64,000 bases of DNA, from NCBI GenBank assembly GCA_019321725.1, contig CM033110.1, positions 22,127,210 to 22,191,209 of the forward strand, in the 5' to 3' direction. Both the position numbers and the translations under genes were made by a program. The notes under the pieces were generated by a model. It had not been told where the DNA came from, made no database searches, and saw only the letters and a program-made list of their open reading frames with translations. The stretch is from Paulownia fortunei (lineage: Eukaryota; Streptophyta; Magnoliopsida; Lamiales; Paulowniaceae). Positions 57,456-64,000 of the stretch are shown here, one piece after another (the stretch's first letter is position 1; every line of letters starts with the position of its first letter).

Positions 57456-59277
57456 CCATAATTTGCAGATAGTGAATATAATTATTTCTTTACGAAAAAC
57501 TTAGCACTTAAACAGAATAAAATTCAGAAAAAAAAAAGACAAGAACCTATTTGCGAAGTAGTATAGAAGTAATTAAAAGCTAGAAGTTATAGATCAATTA
57601 ATTTAGAAATTTGAGGAATTTTAGGGGTTAAAGAATTGTTTTAACTCTAATATGTAATACGTGCATTGGGGAATGAAGAGTGTGAAATGATGCTTTAATT
57701 TGACTACGGTATTCCAACAAGAAAGGAATGTTAGACGCCAAATTAATTATATTAATTTACTGCATTAATAAATTGTATTAGCAGAATCTTAGGGAAAATC
57801 ATGAGAGTGAGAGACTGAGTGCCTTTGTTTTCTAGCTATTAATTGCATATTCTAATTCTGCATGCACCCATAACATGAGCCCCATTAACATCGATCAAAA
57901 CATTGTTTAATTATTTTATTTTTAACAATATATGTAATTATATGATTCCCAAAAAAATAAAGTGTATATAAAAGATGATTTTACTTTGTACTAAACAAAA
58001 GAAAAGAATTTGTGTGGATTTCTTTCAATTTTTTTTGTTTTTTGGTAATTATTTGTTTGGGTTTTCTTTTAACATAACTTAGGATCCGTAGCATGTGTTA
58101 GATGCCACAAAATCCACCTAATCACATGCTTCCCACCGATATAAAAAAGAGAGATTAAATAATTTTTTCCAAGGCACTTTTTTTTATTATTGTTATTGTA
58201 AAAGTCATGGATTTATTGTAAAACTCATGGATTCTTGATTCTTAATTAGTGTTTCAATCATAAGTTTGGTGTTCAGACTGGTGTTGCTGTGATCACTGAT
58301 TTTATTATCAGTTAAATCGATTTAATGAAAATTGGTTATATTTTTTATTGTATTATAAAAAATAGTAATATACTAGATTAATTATTATATTAAAAAGATA
58401 AATAAATAATTATAAATTATATTTAACAAAATCTAAAATCTAAATAATCATATTCATATAACTAGATATCAAATTTAAGTTTTTTTTTTTAAAAAAAATT
58501 AATCGTTTTTGGCTGATTTAACTTGATTTTTGGTATTTTATGGAATCGATCATTGATTCGTGATTAAATCAATTGAACATAACCAGATCGATTCGATTTT
58601 TAAAACACAGCTATTAAGTAGCAGCATTGGGTTTTTTGACCATTCTAAAATCATATACTAATCATCTAACATCACCTTGGTTTCAAGACAAATCTATCAA
58701 TTTTTTTCAACTATTATTGTTAGTGTATTTTCTTTTCGTCAAATTCTATCTTCCTATTCTTTTGAAAAAAACATCCAAGTCCATTATTACATCAAGATTT
58801 CGAACTATAATGAAACCATGTTACAAAGCGCTTACCAAATCGGATTCAAATCCAAAATTTCATTATTGTAAAATTGTATTGATCAGCATGTGTAATTTTT
58901 ATTTTTTTTTATGGGCATTAGATTTTAAAATAATCCAAAACCAAAAAAGCCTCCTTTATTTCTCCAAAAATAGTCACGTCGAATTCTTTCTTTCCCATCC
59001 TAATGATTCTTGATGAGAATAAACATTCCTTTTATGATATTTTTAGTAAAACTTTGAATTAACGCCAGATAAAATAATCCTCCATTATTGGGCTTGGTTA
59101 AGATAAAATCTCAAAGCAAAGGTGTCAATAAATTGGGCTAGGATAACTTAATAAAAATTGATGGCCTACTAATCAGGTTTGGTAAGTGCATCATTGGTTA
59201 GTTGTCTGGGGCCAGGATTAACTGTAGCATATAGATAAAGCAAGATCTTTGCACTCTCTTTTTTCTTTTACTTATAT

Positions 59278-59309
<32 letters not shown>

Positions 59310-59863
59310 ATAAATTCCACATGTAGTCCAATTGTGCTTTTTTTCTTTTTTACTATTATTTATTTAAATCGTAATCTGCACTTTGTAGCCCATTGTTCAT
59401 TACAAAACAGCGGGACATCCACATTGACAACACAATCCATTAGAAATTAATTTCTGGCCCAATATAAAATATTCTACTATTAAATTTCATATGATAATAT
59501 TAAAATGTAAATGCCATGCAATTTTATATTCATGCGCTGCCTTTTCCCCCAAAAAAATTAAAATAATAGGAAGTCAACTAGTGGGATTTATTATTTACCC
59601 AACAAAGATTTTTTTTTTTTTTTAAAAACAAAGGAAGCAAAGAACATTTATTATATAGTTTAAGGCAAAGGTTCTTGCTTTGATCAAATCAAGAAATGTA
59701 GTGTAAATCAAGTATATGGACCAAAGAAAGAAAATTCTCTACCAAGGCGATCACACAGTCCTCTTTTTTTTTAAAAAAAATATTTTCCGATCATTAAAAT
59801 AGTACACGAAACTGTGGGAAGCTGATGGAGTCGATTTTTCCTTAGCCTCCGGAGAGATGATCA

Positions 59864-62800
59864 TTATGGAGAAGTACATTTCGAACCTCGCTGTGGGAGT
59901 GAATCAAAATTCTTGTCAATTTCATGTCTTAAAAAACACTTCAAAAATAATTAAAAACATAAAATGCGAAGTACCACAACAGCATAGCTTATTAGTCCAG
60001 GAAAAATTGTTTTATGCATAGTTTTATATAATAGTTTAATACAGCCCATAAGAAAAATTAATTTGGGGCCCAAGAGAACAATCCTGAACAAATATGGGCT
60101 TATGGGCCCTAAAATCTTATTTAGGACATGTGACCCAAAGCTTTGGGACTACATTGAAAAGCGTGGGCTCTTTGAAACATTATCAAGCAATCCCATCTAT
60201 TTTTCTCATTGCTTCTTTTAACTCTTTCTTCATTTTTGGATTTTTGACTGAAATGACCAAAAACTTGAAAATAAACCAAAGTTTATTAAGTAGGAATCAA
60301 ATATTGACTTACAGCACATGAATGCACGTCCTTGCATCCACACAAGAGCTCCCCATTTAACATGTCCGTGGCTTGAAATGTACCCCCTCCCTCACTCCTC
60401 TGCACCAATTACCAAAAATTAGTTCAAAAACGACACATAATAATACTAAAATACTAGGATTACATTACCTTATAAAAGTCGACGGCCACAAAATTAGCCC
60501 ACCGATTGCCGGCGGCACCATAACATGTCTGCAGCATGTCGGCGAGGTCGCCGGAGTTCTGCACACAGGCCAGTGGCTTAATCGGAATAGACCTGAAATA
60601 ATTTACCAGAACCAAGGATTTGCTCGTGTCATTAAGGGCTGAAGACTCTGCCCTGTTGAAACAATTCCCTGCCTTCATTCCATCGTCCCCATCTGATCAA
60701 AATTATTAAAGTATATAAAAAAGAAAAATCAAATTATTAAATATTAAAAGGATGTCAATAATTTTGAAGTATGTACAAGGTAACTTACATTGATTTTCAA
60801 CCATGTAATTCCACTGGTAAGCAATCCCTTCACTGCTTTCCTTGGATTTTATAGAAGTAAACACGAGCAGCCTTTGATTATTGGCGATCATGTCGCTAAC
60901 CAGTGGCCAGTCCTGTCCGTTTTTAGGCATTTTGTACAATGGAAACCAGTATTTCATTAACCCTGCATCCCTGAAAACCTTAGTCAATCCATTTGGGGTT
61001 CGAACATAGTCTTCCAAGATCACCGTCACGATTTCTGATGGATTTCCAGACAAGAATGCTTCGATTTCCCTCAATGTGTCTATGGCAGGTTCCTATTAAT
61101 TACACGTTACGTGCATGTATGTTAAAGAGAAATATAAAATGTAATATAAAATTATTGTATTGATTTTTTTTTAACAAGAGAAAAGTACAATAATAATGAA
61201 AAAAAATATTTACTTACAAATTTAGTGTAATCGTGGCATTGGCCTCCGAAAGAATGGCACAACCATATGTCTCCTTCAAAGTCATATGTATCCAGCATCA
61301 AGGCACGAACCCCATTCTGCAAGTAAAAGATGATAAAATTGACAAACACGTGAAATAGGGTGAGAAGTATTTTTTATTAATCATGAAATGTAATGGAGGA
61401 AAATGTAATGAAATTAGAATAACATACATTGAGCTGTTGAGTGACGTTGTCTTCTTGATTTGTGAAAGTCAGTCTTGGGACCCCATCTTCTATTGCGAAG
61501 GCGTTATGGGTTGTCAAAAACGCGTACTTGTTGAATGGTAGAGAATTGTTCTGTAATAATTTTGAGGAGCCTGTTTGTTTATATTTTTAAAATATTTTTT
61601 TTTATTTTTATTATTTAAAACTTTAAAAATATATTTATTTTACACATTTTCATTATAAATATAATTTATTTTACATATTTTCATTATAAATTTCTTTTTA
61701 TTTCATATTTTTTCATGTCTTTTTATGTACCGATGATATTCATTTTCAAATTGTTCACGTATAATGCATTTTCATGCAAAAAAATACTATAAAAAATATT
61801 TTTTATTTTCAAATCTATATTATCTATGTAGAGACATAACTAATTAAACATATTTTTATTTTTACACGAAAATTTAATAAAAATATTTTTAATTATAAAA
61901 ATACTAAAAAATAAAAATGAATTTGAAAGTAAAACCAAACGGGCATTAAAATTTTTAACTTTAAGAGACTACTATCTATTCTAATGCATTATTCTCATCG
62001 CATGTGGTTGTCATAGTATAGTTCTACCCGATTACTCGCCCTGTCACGATTTTATAGGTGTTGCTGCAATATCCTCCACTCTATAAGTATTTTATTTTTA
62101 ATAAAATTATTGAATGAAATCCATACACTTAATGCATCATTCATTGCATGTAGCATGAATTTCACCTTATGTAACAAAATGAAATTAGACTAATTAATTT
62201 TTTGGCCGCTATAATTTAATAGAATTACAAAAGCTATCAAATTTTGAAATTTACTAGTAATTTATTTAATATTCTTTAATCAAGTTTAAAAAATTAAATC
62301 AAATTAACTAATATGTTTAAGCCTAGAAGGAGGTAGTATGTACGAACTACCAAACAAATTTCCTTTTGTTTGGGTTGTGAAGAAATCAAGGCCACTTAAT
62401 TAGTTCACTCCCAAGTCTTTTTCCCACGATCCCAAGATCAAACTTTTCGTGACCCCCACGCCCTAGACCAAATACTAGGAAAAATATCTAAGCTACGTAC
62501 AAAGTTTGATTTGTCCAAAAATCTTATCCCCATCAACTCATACTCTAGTAATGGGCTAACAACCACACAATTTGAGCGAGATAAGTAGGTTGAAGCAACT
62601 GGCATTAGTTGAAAAAATTAAAATGGTTCGCCTAATTTTAAGTTGACTATGAAGATTTATTGATGCAATTGTTTTAGAAGAAGGCAAGTAAAACTGTAGA
62701 AGGCAAAAAATCATGTATGCTAGGATCTTTTTCTTTCGTTGTAAGATATGTTATATCCAAAAATATGTTTGTGAGTGTGTTATGTATGTTAAATATATGA

Positions 62801-63475
62801 TGAAATACATATATGATAATGTATATCGAATGTGCACCAGATATAATATCTACAAAATTCCTACCCCTAAAATCTCCTAAAATCTAATTGTTTAGGAGGG
62901 AGAGAGACCAATAAGTTGAATTGGTTTGTGGCGATTGAGCATGAAGATTTATTGATGCAATTGTTTTAGAAGAAGGCAAGTTTTTAAGAAATGTTACATG
63001 TATCAAGTATGTATCAAATATACGATGGATGCATAGTATTCATATAATATGCATTAGGTATAGTATTTATCAAATTTGTTCCCCTCAAACCTAATTATTG
63101 CCGGTTAGTTGAGAGAGAGAGAGAGAGAGAGAGAGACCACTAAGTTGAACTGGTTCGTGGCGGTTGATCTCACACATGTGGAGCCATCAAGCCCTGCTTC
63201 ACAAGAAAAGCAATACAGTCCCGCCCCGCAATCCGCATCCGTCGAACATTCATCCCCGAGCTGCGTCGCATCATTCAGGAAACCAAAAAACACACAGTAC
63301 ACACACTCGTCATACGTATAAAGAAATAAACATGAAATCAGAAAACAAATAAAAAAGAGTGATCGATTCATTAGAGTAAACTTTTTACCTTGCAGGCTCC
63401 ATTAGAGCAGGCGGTGCCAAGTTTTAACAGGAGCAACGCTGTGATTACTGGAAGAAACACTCTCCCCACACCCAT
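59864..63475 (-). CDS. Secreted PI-PLC X-domain-containing protein
   Basis: Eight exons join on the minus strand to about 356 residues: 63389-63475, 63141-63260, 61428-61550, 61218-61316, 60789-61092, 60469-60692, 60313-60399 and 59864-59890. A signal peptide (VFLPVITALLLLKLGTA) is followed by a Cys-rich part (GDECSTDADCGAGLYCFSC). The PLC-like phosphodiesterase X domain has His84 in TTHNAF and His131 in WLCHSF as the expected catalytic pair, plus EAFLSGNPSEIVTVILEDYV. It ends in a Cys-rich tail CGCKDVHSCA. It belongs to the plant PLC-like phosphodiesterase family (Arabidopsis At5g67130 and At1g49740 type), whose substrate is not established. It is shorter than GPI-anchored members and near the 350-residue ones. 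The last exon (RGSKCTSP, 59864-59890) is small and the least certain; without it the frame would read through to another stop near 60284. A GA/CT run lies directly inside the intron 2 donor. Confidence 0.9.
61569..61944. mobile_element. MITE candidate in intron 2 of the PLC-like gene
   Basis: The left end GCCTGTTTGTTTA and the right end AAACCAAACGGGC are near-perfect inverted repeats (11 of 13) flanking 376 bp of AT-rich sequence that is itself partly palindromic. The pattern GCC(T/C)GTTTGGTTT is frequent in plant MITEs. No target duplication is evident. Confidence 0.5.
62649..62981. repeat. Repeated 41-bp segment in intron 2 of the PLC-like gene
   Basis: ATGAAGATTTATTGATGCAA and the bases after it, ending GAAGGCAAGT, occur at 62649-62689 and again at 62941-62981. 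Just left of the second copy (62903-62938) the sequence also resembles the end of exon 2 and its donor (63135-63170). Confidence 0.85.
63111..63136. repeat. GA/CT microsatellite inside the intron 2 donor region
   Basis: On the coding strand a CT run starts about five bases after the predicted donor (GTGGTCTCTC) of the PLC-like gene's exon 2. Confidence 0.9.
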
Positions 63476-64000
63476 GGCCCTGGAGAAATTCTATAAGAAA
63501 TGCTTTCTTGAAGAAAACAAATTCACATTTCAAAACACACCCTAATTATCAGGGAAGTTTTTTATTAAATCAAACAGGAGATTTGAAGAATTTAATAATG
63601 GTATTGTCTGAGTAACCGAAGGAATGATGTTTTATTTGGTATGTAGAACAACGAAAGGCGTAATTTGCTATTTGATGAAAGAAATACAAAAGGTCATGAT
63701 GTCCCTACTACATATGTCATTGCGAAAATGTCAAACCAGTACATTAAAAAGAAGCGAAATTAAATGGTATTATTTAATGCAAGTTTGGTATAAAAACATG
63801 CGAAATGCTTATGATTATTATTATCCCAAATTCTAACTTCATTATTTGGGACGGTTTGAATTCTGCAAAGGTAGTTAACATTAAGGTATAAAACATGTGT
63901 TGTGCAGTTAAATTTGTAAGAAACGTCAAAGAAGCTTAATTTGTCATGGTTTAACAGGTAATGGCGTTATACGGCGTATCTAAAGTCGGGAGAAGTCGTC
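63476..64000. other. Upstream region of the PLC-like gene
   Basis: Promoter and 5' UTR of the PLC-like gene (minus strand) are expected here. No other gene is seen up to the window edge. Confidence 0.55.

Larger units (their letters stand above)
46950..59863. other. 12.9-kb gene-poor region
   Basis: No protein gene, intact tRNA or snRNA-type promoter is supported here. The open frames are short, and many are built from microsatellites or pyrimidine tracts. Contents I can name are a GC/GT/GA compound microsatellite (47513-47559), GA runs near 49314-49334 and 50213-50233, an ATAC run near 52051-52075, a 100-bp-period direct repeat (52141-52311), homopolymer A/T tracts, a SINE-like tRNA fragment at about 55580-55650, and a TG run (57217-57247). 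Confidence 0.55.

Noticed and set aside
58241..58620. Inverted ATCGATT-rich stretch that might be another MITE
   Set aside because: I could not define matching terminal repeats or a target duplication.
60060..60180. Cluster of TGGGCC-like Site II elements
   Set aside because: Lies in the last intron of the PLC-like gene with no TATA box or gene start following; not called a promoter.

Overview
The window is nuclear DNA of a flowering plant. It is AT-rich, has split genes with GT-AG introns, long intergenic stretches, many microsatellites and MITE-like repeats, and plant-specific gene families (MADS-box, GRAS, R2R3-MYB, CYP85A, UDP-arabinopyranose mutase). The SEP4/RIN-type protein and its AP1-type tandem partner fit a eudicot, probably an asterid. 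Species cannot be fixed from the sequence alone.

Layout. 1-13.6 kb (minus): a tandem pair of floral MADS-box genes. Exon 1 of an AP1/SQUAMOSA-clade gene runs off the left edge, and a complete eight-exon SEP4/RIN-type gene lies 8.1 kb upstream of it. The SEP4-type gene has a one-base-type frameshift in a G tract of exon 7. 13.6-19 kb: no gene seen. 19.2-20.95 kb: a MITE, an unrecognised open segment and a degenerate tRNA-Ile. 21-22 kb (minus): an R2R3-MYB gene. 24.2-27.2 kb (plus): a Site II/TATA promoter-like patch followed by a possible spliced small transcript. 28.5-29.8 kb (plus): an intronless SCL3-type GRAS gene. 31.4-37.3 kb (plus): TRM1, tRNA guanine-26 dimethyltransferase, resolved into 12 exons. 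38.03 kb: intact tRNA-Asp(GTC). 38.7-40.2 kb (minus): UDP-arabinopyranose mutase (RGP). 41.98-42.32 kb (plus): a strong candidate telomerase RNA gene. 44-46.8 kb (minus): CYP85A1-type brassinosteroid-6-oxidase, eight exons. 47-59.8 kb: a gene-poor stretch. 59.9-63.5 kb (minus): a secreted PI-PLC X-domain protein, eight exons.

The most important observation is the telomerase RNA candidate. It has a USE and a TATA-like box 24 bp apart (RNA polymerase III spacing), a 10-nt template complementary to TTTAGGG repeats, an H-type pseudoknot pairing pattern, a 7-bp stem closing the two ends, and a T6 terminator that gives an RNA of about 270 nt. It overlaps no real protein gene, so protein-based annotation would miss it.

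The genes do not form one pathway. Local clusters are the SEP-AP1 tandem (an ancient angiosperm arrangement) and several housekeeping loci (TRM1, tRNA-Asp, UAM, telomerase RNA) within 31-42 kb. All exon boundaries were read by eye from splice signals, reading-frame continuity and family knowledge; no alignment was run.
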